From DATHGT01 sp035317605 (lineage in GTDB: Bacteria > Methylomirabilota > Methylomirabilia > Rokubacteriales > CSP1-6): a stretch of 42,043 nt of DNA. Made by a program: the position numbers and the translations under genes. Location: assembly GCA_035317605.1 (NCBI GenBank), contig DATHGT010000090.1, positions 1 to 42,043 on the forward strand, in the 5' to 3' direction. The notes beneath the pieces are model-generated. The model saw nothing but the letters and a program-made list of their open reading frames with translations, had not been told where the DNA came from and did no database searches. Positions 23,221-31,461 of the stretch are shown here, one piece after another. Position 1 is the stretch's first letter, and every line of letters begins with the position of its first letter.

Positions 23221-25659
23221 CTAGATCCTTCTCGACCGGGTCGAGTGGGCGGCCCTGCCGTCCCGAGCGCTCACTAGACGAAAGAGTCGTTCTCCGGTCA
23301 CGGGCAGCTCGGTGACGTCGATGCCGAGTGGGGCGAGGGCATCGGCAACGGCGTTGGCGAGGGCCGCGGGAGCGCCGATCGTCCCGCCTTCGCCGACGCC
23401 CTTGAAGCCGCCGAGCGTGGTCGGAGACGGATGATCGAGGTGGATGACCTCGATCGGCGGTACTTCGCCGGCCGTGGGGACCAGGTAGTCCATCAGGCTC
23501 GCGGTGAGCAGCTGGCCGTCCCCATCGTAGACGACTTCTTCGAGCAGCGCGGCGCCGATGCCCTGGGCCACGCCGCCGATGGTCTGGCCCGACGCGATCA
23601 AGGGGTTGATCACGCGGCCGCAGTCCTCGGCCACGACGTGACGGAGGACGCGGACGGCCCACGTCGCGGGATCGATCTCGACCACGGCCAGGTGTGTCGC
23701 GTTGGAGGCAGTGCCGAAATAGGGATCGTAGAATTTCGTGGCCTCCAACCCAGGCTCGACCCCCGGAGGCAACCGTTTCGTCCCCGCGTAGGCGATCGTG
23801 GCGATCGTTCCGAGGGCGATCTCACGCCCGGGCACGCCGCGCACGCGGACGACACCGCCCTCGATGGTGAGATCGGCGACGCTCGCTTCCAGCTGGTGGG
23901 CAGCGATGGCCAGCGCCTTGTCGCGCACGGCGCGCGCGGCGAGTATCGCCGCGCCACCGCCGAGCACCGCGCTCCGGCTCGCATAGGTTCCCGTCGAGTG
24001 CGGACCGACGGCCGTGTCGCCGTAGAGCACGCGGACGTCGCCCACCGATACGCCCAGCTCGCCGGCCACGACCTGGGCGAGCGTGGTCTCGTGGCCCTGG
24101 CCCTGACAGCCCAGGCCGAAGATCGCGACGACGCCCCCGCCCGGCTCGACGCGCACGGTCGCGCCCTCGGTGCCGGTGGCGATCTCGGCGCCGGGCGAGA
24201 CCGGGATCGCCGAGCCCACACCGGTCAGCTCGACGTACGACGCGATCCCGATCCCGAGACAGCGTCCCGCCGCCCGCGCGCGTGACTGCTCGCCGCGCAG
24301 CTCGGAATATCCGGCCACCTCGAGGACGCGAGTGAGCGACTCCTGGAAGCCGCCGCTGTCCCACACGATCCCCGACGCCGACCGATACGGCAGATCCTCG
24401 GGGTTCAACAGGTTGCGGCGGCGGATCTCGGCGGGATCGAGACCGAGGCGCCGCGCGGCTCGATCGAGCAGCGACTCGGTGACGAACACCGAGACCGGCC
24501 GGCCCACGCCGCGGTACGGTCCCATCGGCGCCTTGTTGGTCGCGACCCCGAGCGCTTCGGCGCGATAGTTCGCCACCCGGTACGGCCCGGGCAGGAAGCT
24601 CACGACCTGGATGACCTCGATGCTCGCGGTCCACGGGTAGATCGAGTACGCGCCGAGGTCAGCGGCGACGCGGGCGCGGAGTCCGACGATGCGGCCCTCG
24701 GCATCGACGCCCAGGTCGGCGTCGATCGTCTCGTCCCACGCCTGGGTGCTGGTGAGCAAGTCCTCGCGCCGGTCCCCGATCCACCGCACCGGAGCGCCCA
24801 CGATCCGCGCCAGCGCCGCGATCACGATCTCTTCGGGGTAGAGCACGGTCTTGATCCCGAAGCCGCCGCCGACGTCAGCCGCGATCACTCGAACGCGCTG
24901 CACGGCAAGCCCCAGCAACTCGGCCAGCATGTCGCGCGCGATCCCGGGGATCTGCGTCGACGACCACAGCGTCAGCGATCCGTCCCCGGCGTCCCAGCGC
25001 GCCGCGCACGCGCGGTTTTCGATCGCGACCCCGGCGTGACGATGAAACCTGAAGCGATCGCCCACGACGACCGCCGCGCCGGCCAGCGCCGCGTCGACGT
25101 CGCCCTGGGAGAACGTGCGCGAGAGGATCACGTTGGTCCCGGCTTCTTCGTGGATGGGGGGCCCCTGCGGCTCCCCCCATACCCCCCCATCGGTGGGGCG
25201 CTGCGGCTTCGCCGCAGCGGTCCTGGAATCCTGGGAGACACCGAGCGCGGTCTCGACGTCGCTGACGACGGGCAGCGGCTCGTATTCGACGGCGACCAGC
25301 TCGGCGGCGTCCTCGGCCACGTATCGGTTCGTCGCCACGATCACCGCCACCGCCTCGCCGACGTGGCGGACCTTGCCGAGGGCCAGCGCCGGAAAATCGG
25401 TGACGCGATAGTCACGCATGCGGGAGGGCGCCCGCATCGTCCGCGCGTGGACCGTGAGCTCCTCGCCGGTCACACAGGCGACGACGCCCGGGGCCTGAAG
25501 CGCGGCGCTGACGTCGATCGCGACGATGCGCGCGTGGGCGTGCGGGCTGCGGACGAACGCCGCGTGCCGCATCCCCGGCAGCGTGAGATCGCCGACGTAG
25601 CGTCCCTGCCCCGAGAGCAGCCGCGCGTCCTCGACGCGCGGCACCGCGGCGCCGATCAT
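23221..25659 (-). CDS. Molybdenum hydroxylase large subunit (xanthine dehydrogenase/CoxL-like), with a repeat-derived insertion
   Basis: An 812-residue molybdopterin-binding subunit of the xanthine oxidase superfamily. MIGAAVPRVEDARLLSGQGRYV at the N-terminus, GGGFGIKTVLYPEE, GPYRGVGRP and the C-terminal VGEGGTIGAPAALANA (with the catalytic Glu) are diagnostic. The active-site loop reads PYRGVGR and not the AYxCSFR of true CO dehydrogenase, so CO oxidation is unlikely. Residues about 141-168 are a low-complexity insert encoded by a dispersed repeat. The small [2Fe-2S] and medium FAD subunits are not adjacent. It starts 4 nt after the deacylase stop. It probably hydroxylates an N-heterocycle or aldehyde; the substrate is unknown. 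Confidence 0.88.
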   Translation of the reverse strand: MIGAAVPRVEDARLLSGQGRYVGDLTLPGMRHAAFVRSPHAHARIVAIDVSAALQAPGVVACVTGEELTVHARTMRAPSRMRDYRVTDFPALALGKVRHVGEAVAVIVATNRYVAEDAAELVAVEYEPLPVVSDVETALGVSQDSRTAAAKPQRPTDGGVWGEPQGPPIHEEAGTNVILSRTFSQGDVDAALAGAAVVVGDRFRFHRHAGVAIENRACAARWDAGDGSLTLWSSTQIPGIARDMLAELLGLAVQRVRVIAADVGGGFGIKTVLYPEEIVIAALARIVGAPVRWIGDRREDLLTSTQAWDETIDADLGVDAEGRIVGLRARVAADLGAYSIYPWTASIEVIQVVSFLPGPYRVANYRAEALGVATNKAPMGPYRGVGRPVSVFVTESLLDRAARRLGLDPAEIRRRNLLNPEDLPYRSASGIVWDSGGFQESLTRVLEVAGYSELRGEQSRARAAGRCLGIGIASYVELTGVGSAIPVSPGAEIATGTEGATVRVEPGGGVVAIFGLGCQGQGHETTLAQVVAGELGVSVGDVRVLYGDTAVGPHSTGTYASRSAVLGGGAAILAARAVRDKALAIAAHQLEASVADLTIEGGVVRVRGVPGREIALGTIATIAYAGTKRLPPGVEPGLEATKFYDPYFGTASNATHLAVVEIDPATWAVRVLRHVVAEDCGRVINPLIASGQTIGGVAQGIGAALLEEVVYDGDGQLLTASLMDYLVPTAGEVPPIEVIHLDHPSPTTLGGFKGVGEGGTIGAPAALANAVADALAPLGIDVTELPVTGERLFRLVSARDGRAAHSTRSRRI
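25154..25190. repeat. Dispersed G-rich palindromic repeat, copy E, inside the molybdenum hydroxylase gene
   Basis: On the plus strand it reads ATGGGGGG-CCCC..GCGG-CTCCCCCCAT-ACCCCCCCAT. It is almost identical, in inverted orientation, to copies at 29611 and 38681. A second perfect hairpin (CGCTGCGGC / GCCGCAGCG, 25199-25219) lies beside it. Together they encode an in-frame insert of about 28 residues. Confidence 0.8.
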
Positions 25660-25663
25660 GCGA

Positions 25664-27274
25664 TCAGACGTCGACCTGACCGCGGTGGGCCTGACGACGA
25701 AGGACGCGACCGGGCAGCGCGCCGGTGTGCTCACCGCCGTCGACGACGAGGGCGCCGTTGACGATCACGGTGGAGACGCCCGACGCGAACTGGTGCGGCT
25801 CGTCGTAGGTCGCGCGGTCGGCGATGCGCGCGGGGTCGAAGACGGTGACGTCGGCGGCGTAGCCTTCGCGGAGCACACCGCGGCCGGCGAGACCGAGCGC
25901 GGCGGCGGCGCCGCCGGTGACCTTGAACACCGCCTGGGGCAGCGTGAACCAGTGGAGATCGCGCACGCACTGGCCGAGCGTGCGCGCGTGGGTGCCGTAG
26001 TAGCGCGGGTGCGGCTTGCCCCGGCCCGTCACGCCGGTCGGCTCGATCGCATTGCCGTCGGAGCCCACGAGCGTCCACGGGATCGTCACGATGGCCCGCA
26101 CGTCGTCGTCCGAGATCGACGTCACCAGGATGCGCGTGGCCCCGCGATCGGTGAGGATCACGTCGCAGACGGCGTCGAGGGGGTCGATCCCGCGACGGCG
26201 CGCGAGGTCGCCCAGCGTCCGACCGGCTTCCTCCGGGAGATTCGGCGAGACCGCCACGCGCACGGCGTCCCAGGACGGGATGCGGCCGAAATTGGTCAGG
26301 CCGCGCCGCGCGATCTCGTCGCGCACCCGCGCGCGGACCTCGCGCCGCCCGAGCCGCTCGAGCATGGCCGCGATGCCGCCCTCCATCACCCAGCGCGGCA
26401 GCAGGTTGCGAAGCGGGTTGGTGGCGGTGTCGTAAGGATACACGTCGCAATCCACCGGCACCCCGCGCGCCCGCGCCGCCTCGATCTCCGCCAGCAGGCG
26501 TGGGGCCTGTCCCCAATTGTCGACACCGGAGAGCTTGAGGTGCGCGATCTGCACGTGCACACCGGTCGCCTCGGCCACCGCGATCGCCTCGCGCACGGCG
26601 TCGAACACGCCGTTGGCTTCGTCGCGGACGTGCGAGGCGTACGTCCCGCCGTGACGGCGGAGCACGCGCGCGAGGGCGTGGATCTCCGCGGGCGGGGCGG
26701 CGCCACCCGGCGCGGTGAAGAGTCCCGAGCTGAGCCCCCAGGCGCCGGCGGCGAGCGCCTCTTCGAGCAGGCCTTGCATCTGCGACAGCTCGGCCGATGT
26801 GAGCGGCCGGTCCTCCAGGCCCGCGGTCATCAGCCGCAGCGTGTTGTGGCCGACCTGGAGGATCACGTTGACCGCGGTCGGCGGGAACGCCTCGACGTAC
26901 TCGCCGAAGCTCGTGTCGCGGAACGCGAGGCCGGGCGCGCTGGAGGCGAGGTACTCGGCCAGCACCGCGGCGCGGCCGGGCAGCGCGGGCGCCGCCGAGA
27001 AGCCGCAGTTGCCCACGACCTCGGTGGTCACACCCTGGCGGATCTTGGACTCGGCGCGCGGGGCGAGCGGCAGCGTGAAGTCCGAGTGGGCGTGGATGTC
27101 GATCAGCCCGGGCGCCACGACCTGACCCCGCGCGTCGATGGTCCGGTGCGCGGTGCCCGCGCCCCGCGGCCCGATGGCCACGATGCGCCCGTCCCGCAGC
27201 GAGACGTCCGCGTCGCGCCCGTCCCGGCCGGTCCCGTCGATCACGTGCCCGCCGCGAATCACCAGGTCGTCCAT
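25664..27274 (-). CDS. N-acyl-D-amino-acid deacylase-family amidohydrolase
   Basis: A 536-residue metal-dependent hydrolase of the D-aminoacylase (amidohydrolase 3) group. His61 and His63 (IDIHAHSD) and Cys90 (VVGNCGFS) form the zinc site, with further ligands expected in GTYASHVRDE and VQIAHLK. TIPWTLVGSDGNAIEP holds the catalytic Asp region. It ends with a small beta domain (YAADVTVFDP). It hydrolyses N-acyl-D-amino acids or related amides in known members. It is the first gene of a transcript with the molybdenum hydroxylase and the CPXCG protein, suggesting a catabolic pathway for an N-containing compound; that link is inferred. Confidence 0.9.
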   Translation of the reverse strand: MDDLVIRGGHVIDGTGRDGRDADVSLRDGRIVAIGPRGAGTAHRTIDARGQVVAPGLIDIHAHSDFTLPLAPRAESKIRQGVTTEVVGNCGFSAAPALPGRAAVLAEYLASSAPGLAFRDTSFGEYVEAFPPTAVNVILQVGHNTLRLMTAGLEDRPLTSAELSQMQGLLEEALAAGAWGLSSGLFTAPGGAAPPAEIHALARVLRRHGGTYASHVRDEANGVFDAVREAIAVAEATGVHVQIAHLKLSGVDNWGQAPRLLAEIEAARARGVPVDCDVYPYDTATNPLRNLLPRWVMEGGIAAMLERLGRREVRARVRDEIARRGLTNFGRIPSWDAVRVAVSPNLPEEAGRTLGDLARRRGIDPLDAVCDVILTDRGATRILVTSISDDDVRAIVTIPWTLVGSDGNAIEPTGVTGRGKPHPRYYGTHARTLGQCVRDLHWFTLPQAVFKVTGGAAAALGLAGRGVLREGYAADVTVFDPARIADRATYDEPHQFASGVSTVIVNGALVVDGGEHTGALPGRVLRRQAHRGQVDV

Positions 27275-27383
27275 GACTCGCGACTCTACTGGGCCGGCGG
27301 CGCGCCGTCAAAGCGCGCCGTCTCGCCAGGGCGTTGTCCCCGGCCCGTCGCTTGCACTTTGCCTCAGCCACGGAGGGTCGATC

Positions 27384-27614
27384 ATGTCCAAGATTCGAGT
27401 GAATCTCGCCAATCCCGCCGAGCTGTGTGAGATTTCCGGGATCACGTCCGGCCAGGCCGAAGCCATCGTCAGGTTCCGGGCCGACCACGGGCCGATCAAG
27501 AACGCCGATCAGCTCGCCGAGATCATCGGCGGACGCCGCTTGGCCGACGACGTCCGCCAGCGGCTGGACTTCGAGCCGGCCGCGATGACCGCCCCCGAAT
27601 CGCCCGGCGCCTGA
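27384..27614 (+). CDS. Small helix-hairpin-helix (ComEA-like) protein
   Basis: A 76-residue protein. The segment VNLANPAELCEISGITSGQA followed by IVRFRADHGPIKNADQLAEI matches the helix-hairpin-helix motif of ComEA and related DNA-binding proteins. There is no signal peptide, unlike ComEA, so it is likely cytoplasmic. GGAGGG lies upstream of the ATG. Two further small genes follow. The role is unknown; DNA binding is suggested by the motif only. Confidence 0.85.
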   Translation: MSKIRVNLANPAELCEISGITSGQAEAIVRFRADHGPIKNADQLAEIIGGRRLADDVRQRLDFEPAAMTAPESPGA

Positions 27615-27684
27615 CCCCCTCAGCGGATCGCGGGCGCTCGTCAACGAATCGACCTCGTCGTTCGTCTACTTGCCGGAGAGTGAC

Positions 27685-28023
27685 ATGACACCCAACCCGG
27701 CGAGATCCCGACCGACCAGTCACAGGCACGAGCGGTCCGCGCCCGCGTCCCCGCGGGAGATGGGCACGCGGTTCCGCCCGGCCGACCCCGACACCGTGAG
27801 ACTACGGTTCGCCGCGATCAGGGCCCGCGCGCTCGAGCGCGTGGCCGAAGAGGAGCGGCTCATCATGGCGCGACTCGCCACCGACCGCTCGATCGAGAGG
27901 GGGTCCTCCGATGCGCCCGACCGACCGTCCGACCGCATTGTCCCGCCCCGCCAGCGCCCTGACCACGGCCGAGATGGTGATGTCCACGACGGCCCTGACG
28001 CTCCTGATGCTGGTGATGATTGA
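27685..28023 (+). CDS. Hypothetical small charged protein
   Basis: A possible 112-residue protein with a good GGAGAG before the ATG. Residues about 35-75 are rich in Arg, Glu and Ala and likely helical (RLRFAAIRARALERVAEEER). The last third overlaps another small reading frame with its own ribosome site (27911-28045) and is of low complexity (Asp, Pro, Gly, His), so the real gene may have been shortened or the overlap may be genuine. There is no recognisable family. Confidence 0.45.
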   Translation: MTPNPARSRPTSHRHERSAPASPREMGTRFRPADPDTVRLRFAAIRARALERVAEEERLIMARLATDRSIERGSSDAPDRPSDRIVPPRQRPDHGRDGDVHDGPDAPDAGDD

Positions 28024-28045
28024 GGCTGTCTTCCTGTTCTGGTGA
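27911..28045 (+). CDS. Small single-span membrane protein (44 residues)
   Basis: A short reading frame starting ATG at 27911 with AGGGGG 7 nt upstream. The N-terminal half is basic and polar, and residues about 22-43 form a hydrophobic helix rich in Met, Leu, Thr and Val (TALTLLMLVMIEAVFLFW). It looks like a real small membrane protein. It overlaps the charged reading frame in another phase. No family is recognised. Confidence 0.5.
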   Translation: MRPTDRPTALSRPASALTTAEMVMSTTALTLLMLVMIEAVFLFW

Positions 28046-28062
28046 CGGGTTTCGACGAGCGC

Positions 28063-28097
28063 GGGGGGCTTGGGGGGCCCGCGGCTAGGCCCCCCAT
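28063..28097. repeat. Dispersed G-rich palindromic repeat, copy B
   Basis: This copy lies directly after the livF stop (minus strand), whose TGA begins the sequence TGATTAGATGGGGGGCC. The centre has the CTTGGGGGG / GCGGCTAGG variant seen in copy A. The flank TGATTAG is shared with copy D. It may act in 3' end formation. Confidence 0.6.
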
Positions 28098-28101
28098 CTA
28101 A

Positions 28102-28797
28102 TCAGACGCCGAGCCAGCGTGACTTGGCGGCGTCGTCGCGGCGGAGGTCGTCGGGGGCGCACTCGTGGACGATGCGGCCCTTGCTCATGAGGTAGACGTG
28201 GTCGGCCACGCGCAGGGCGAATGCGAGGTTCTGCTCGACGAGCAGGATCGACGCGCCGCCGGCTTTGAGATCGAGCAGGATGCGGCCCAGCTCGCGGACG
28301 AGGAGCGGCGCGAGGCCTTCCGACGGCTCGTCCATCAGGAGGATGTCGGCGTTGCCGACGAGCGCGCGGCCGGCGGCCACCATCGCCTGCTCGCCGCCCG
28401 AGAGCTTGCCGGCGCGGTGACGCAGCCGCTCGCGCAGCCGCGGGAACAGATCCATCACCCGTCGCGGATCCCAGGTCCCCGCCCGGCGCTTGCGCGAGCC
28501 CACCAACAGGTGCTCGCGGACGTCGAGCGACGGGAACACCCGCCGGCCCTGGGGCACGAGGCCCACGCCCCGGCGCGCGATCTGGTGGGCGGGCAGCCCG
28601 GCGATGTCCTGGCCGTTCAGTCTCACGTGTCCGCGGCGCGGCGGGTTGAGGCCGGCGATGGCGTGGATCAGCGTGGTCTTGCCCACGCCGTTGCGGCCGA
28701 GCACCGCGGCGATCTGGCCGTCGGCCACGCGCAGCGACACGCCCTGCACGATCCAGCTCTCGCCGTAGGCCGCGTGGAGGTCGTCGACCTCGAGCAT
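28102..28797 (-). CDS. livF: Branched-chain amino acid ABC transporter ATPase LivF (set 2)
   Basis: A 231-residue ABC ATPase with Walker A GRNGVGKTT, Q-loop GLVPQGRRVFPSLDV, signature LSGGEQ, Walker B LLMDEPSEGLAP and switch LLVEQNL. Last gene of the second transporter set. Its ATG overlaps the stop of livG (TGATG). It is clearly a different paralogue from the LivF at 16164 (different in most non-motif positions). Repeat copy B begins at its stop codon. Confidence 0.94.
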   Translation of the reverse strand: MLEVDDLHAAYGESWIVQGVSLRVADGQIAAVLGRNGVGKTTLIHAIAGLNPPRRGHVRLNGQDIAGLPAHQIARRGVGLVPQGRRVFPSLDVREHLLVGSRKRRAGTWDPRRVMDLFPRLRERLRHRAGKLSGGEQAMVAAGRALVGNADILLMDEPSEGLAPLLVRELGRILLDLKAGGASILLVEQNLAFALRVADHVYLMSKGRIVHECAPDDLRRDDAAKSRWLGV

Positions 28798-29543
28798 CAG
28801 CTCTCCTCCACGCCGAGGTAGATCTCGGCCACGCGCGGGTCCCCCTTGATCTCGTCGCGCGGGCCGGCGGCGACCACGCGGCCGTAGTGCAGCACGATCA
28901 AGCGCTCGGCCAGCGCGAGGGCCACGTCCATGTCGTGCTCGATGAGCAGGATCGTCACGTCGCGCGGGAAGCGCCGGATCATCTCGGCCACCGACGCGGT
29001 CTCGGCGGGCGAGAGCCCCGCGGTCGGCTCGTCGAGCAGCAGCACCCGCGGCTCGGCGGCCAGCGCGAGCAAGAGCTCGAGCTGGCGCTGCTCGCCGTAG
29101 GACAGCTCGCGCGTGCGGACGTGACGCCGCTCGGTGAGCGACCAGTCCGCGAGCAGCTGTTCGGCGCGAGCGTAGAGCCGCGGGAAGCCCGTGATCGGCC
29201 GGTGCAGCGTGAAGCGTGCGCTGTCTGAGCCCTGAACCGCGAGCAGCACGCTCTCGAGCACGGTGAGCCGCGGAAACAGCGTGGTGACCTGAAACGTCCG
29301 GCCGAGCCCGAGCCGCGCCCGCCGGTGCGTGGCCAACCGCGTGACGTCGCGGCCGAACAGCGTGATGCGCCCGGACGCCGGCGTGAGCAGCCCGGTGATG
29401 ACGTTGAACAGCGTGGTCTTCCCCGCCCCGTTGGGGCCGAGGATGACCAGCCGCTCGCCCTCGGCGACCTCGAACGTGACCCCATCCAACGCGCGCAGCC
29501 CCCCGAAGTCATGAGTCAACTCCTGGACCGCAAGCGCGCTCAT
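28797..29543 (-). CDS. livG: Branched-chain amino acid ABC transporter ATPase LivG (set 2)
   Basis: A 248-residue ABC ATPase with a complete N-terminus (LAVQELTHDFGGLRALDGV), Walker A GPNGAGKTT, signature LSYGEQ, Walker B LLLDEPTAGLSP and the switch IEHDMD. The family-typical arm GRTFQVTTLFPRLTVLESV is present. ATG at 29543 overlaps the livM stop (ATGA). It supports the placement of the first set's livG start upstream, because its N-terminal strand aligns with the portion upstream of that gene's GTG. Confidence 0.95.
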   Translation of the reverse strand: MSALAVQELTHDFGGLRALDGVTFEVAEGERLVILGPNGAGKTTLFNVITGLLTPASGRITLFGRDVTRLATHRRARLGLGRTFQVTTLFPRLTVLESVLLAVQGSDSARFTLHRPITGFPRLYARAEQLLADWSLTERRHVRTRELSYGEQRQLELLLALAAEPRVLLLDEPTAGLSPAETASVAEMIRRFPRDVTILLIEHDMDVALALAERLIVLHYGRVVAAGPRDEIKGDPRVAEIYLGVEES

Positions 29544-30556
29544 ACGTTTCGAATGGTCGGGGACTCCCCACGCGCGGGAAGCGTCGGAACCGTCGGTAGC
29601 TCGCCGCGCGTCGGGGGGGTATGGGGGGAGCCGTAGGGGCCCCCCATGTTCATCAAAAATCCCATGATCCCCGCGGGAGCGAAGAGCGTGACGACCACAT
29701 AGATCACCCCGAGCACCGTCAGCCAGCGTTCGGTGCTAGAACTCACCACGTTCTCGAGCAGCACGATGATGGCGCCGCCCAGCGCCGGCCCCAGCAGCGT
29801 GCCGGCACCGCCGAGGATCACCATGATCAGCACCATGGCCGAGAACACGATCGACAGGTACGCCGGGCTCACGAAGCCGTTGTAGTAGACGTAGAGGTTG
29901 CCGCTCAATCCGGCCACGACGCCCGCCAGCACGAACGCCGCGTACTTGTAGCGCCAGGTGTCGTAGCCGAGCACTTCCATCCGCCGCTCGCTCTCGCGGA
30001 TGCCGATCAACGCCATGCCGAACGGCGAACGCACCACGATCCACAGCGCCGCCGTCACCGCGAGGAAGACCACGAGCACGAAGTAGTAGTAGGCGAGGCC
30101 GCCGGCCAGGCTCCACGGCAACCCCGCCGAGGGGCGCGGCACGCCGGGCAGTCCGTCGTCGCCGCCGGTGAGCCAGCGCCAGCCGAAGGCGATGCCCCAC
30201 AGCACCTGGGCCAGGGCCAGCGTGATCATCAGGAGATACGCGCCGCGCGCGCGCAGGGCGAGCAAGCCGAAGAGCGCGGCGGTGACGGCGGCGGCGACGA
30301 GGCCGGCCCCGAAATCGATCCAGAAGTTGTCGATCACCCGCAGCGCCAGCAGGCCCACCGTGTACGCACCGACGCCGAAGTACGCGGCGTGGCCGAGCGA
30401 TGGCAAGCCGCCGTAGCCGAGGACCAGATCGAGGCTCATGGCGAAGAGCGCGAAGATCAGCATCTTGGTGAGCAGGCCGAGCTGGTAGGACGAGAGCGCG
30501 AACGGGACCAGCGCGAGACCGAGCGCCCCCGCGGCGACCCCGAGCTTCGTCTTCAC
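29540..30556 (-). CDS. livM: Branched-chain amino acid ABC transporter permease LivM (set 2), with repeat-derived tail
   Basis: A 338-residue permease with the LivM blocks GYGGLPSLGHAAYFGVGAY, RSPFGMALIGIRESERRMEV and GGAGTLLGPALGG. GTG at 30556 overlaps the livH stop (GTGA). After the last membrane segment and FLMN the chain continues for about 35 residues (MGGPYGSPHTPPTRGEL and onward) that come from dispersed repeat copy C. This tail has no counterpart in the first LivM of the window. It would lie in the cytoplasm and probably does not affect the channel. Confidence 0.94.
   Translation of the reverse strand: MKTKLGVAAGALGLALVPFALSSYQLGLLTKMLIFALFAMSLDLVLGYGGLPSLGHAAYFGVGAYTVGLLALRVIDNFWIDFGAGLVAAAVTAALFGLLALRARGAYLLMITLALAQVLWGIAFGWRWLTGGDDGLPGVPRPSAGLPWSLAGGLAYYYFVLVVFLAVTAALWIVVRSPFGMALIGIRESERRMEVLGYDTWRYKYAAFVLAGVVAGLSGNLYVYYNGFVSPAYLSIVFSAMVLIMVILGGAGTLLGPALGGAIIVLLENVVSSSTERWLTVLGVIYVVVTLFAPAGIMGFLMNMGGPYGSPHTPPTRGELPTVPTLPARGESPTIRNV
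29611..29647. repeat. Dispersed G-rich palindromic repeat, copy C, in the livM 3' end
   Basis: TCGGGGGGGTATGGGGGGAG followed by CCG-T-AGGGGCCCCCCAT. It differs from copy D by one base over 37. It encodes part of the C-terminal tail of LivM (set 2). Confidence 0.82.
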
Positions 30557-31410
30557 CGGCTCCCGAACAGGCCGGAGGGGCGCACGGCCAGGATGATCGC
30601 CATCGGGGCGAAGATCGTGAACATCGCGAGCTGCGGGAACAGCGCCTTGCCGAAGTTGTCGAGGAGGCCGATCAGGAGCCCGCCGAAGAACGCGCCCTTG
30701 AGACTGCCGAGCCCGCCGACGATGACGACCACGAAGGCCAGGAGCAGGATCTCGAAGTCGGCGCCCGGATAGACCCCGAGCAGCGGGCCCGCGATGATCC
30801 CGCCGAGCGCGGCCAGCGCGGCGCCGAACGCGAAGACGCCGGTGGACAGGCGCGAGACGTCGATGCCGGTGGCGCGCGCGATGTCCGCGTCGTCGATGGC
30901 CGCTCGCAGCATGGCGCCGAGCCGCGTGCGCTCCTGGAGGAACCACAGCGAGACGCCGACGAGGGCGCCCACGCCGATCACGAAGAGCCGGTACGCGGGA
31001 AACATCACGGGACCGACGCGGACCGGCAATTCGAGGAACTCCGGCTTGGGCAGCGTCTGCGGACCGCCGCCCCAGTACGCCAGCGAGAGATCGCCCACGA
31101 TCAGGAGGAACCCGAACGTCAACAGCGCCTGCGGCAGCTCCTCGCGCGGCGGCAGCCGGCGGAGGAACACGCGCTCCATCACGATGCCGAGCACGACGAC
31201 GGCGGCGATGCCCGCGGCGGCGGCGACCACGAAGCTTCCGCTGACGTTCATGACCGAGAGCGCCACGTAGGCGCCGAGCAGGTAGTACGAGCCGTGGGCG
31301 AGGTTGAGGATGCGCATGAGGCCGAAGATCAGCGAGAGGCCGGCGGCGAGCAGGAAGAGGAGCATACCGAACGACACACCGTTGAGGGTCTGGATCGTCC
31401 AGAAGGTCAT
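30553..31410 (-). CDS. livH: Branched-chain amino acid ABC transporter permease LivH (set 2)
   Basis: A 285-residue permease with NGVSFGMLLFLLAAGLSLIF, MRILNLAHGSYYLLGAY, GGLGSLKGAFFGGLLIGLLD and the C-terminal NFGKALFPQLAMFTIFAPMA. It is the first gene of the livHMGF set on the minus strand. The ATG at 31410 lacks an obvious ribosome site. It is divergent from the LLM monooxygenase gene, 51 bp away. A binding protein is absent from this operon; the one at 32633 is the best candidate. Confidence 0.94.
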   Translation of the reverse strand: MTFWTIQTLNGVSFGMLLFLLAAGLSLIFGLMRILNLAHGSYYLLGAYVALSVMNVSGSFVVAAAAGIAAVVVLGIVMERVFLRRLPPREELPQALLTFGFLLIVGDLSLAYWGGGPQTLPKPEFLELPVRVGPVMFPAYRLFVIGVGALVGVSLWFLQERTRLGAMLRAAIDDADIARATGIDVSRLSTGVFAFGAALAALGGIIAGPLLGVYPGADFEILLLAFVVVIVGGLGSLKGAFFGGLLIGLLDNFGKALFPQLAMFTIFAPMAIILAVRPSGLFGSR

Positions 31411-31461
31411 CCGCAGCGGCGACCATATCACACACGACGGCGTGCTACATTGGGCGCGCCC

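Noticed and set aside
23221..25659. Aerobic CO dehydrogenase (CoxL)
   Set aside because: The form I active-site motif AYxCSFR is missing (PYRGVGR is present), and coxM/coxS are not adjacent.
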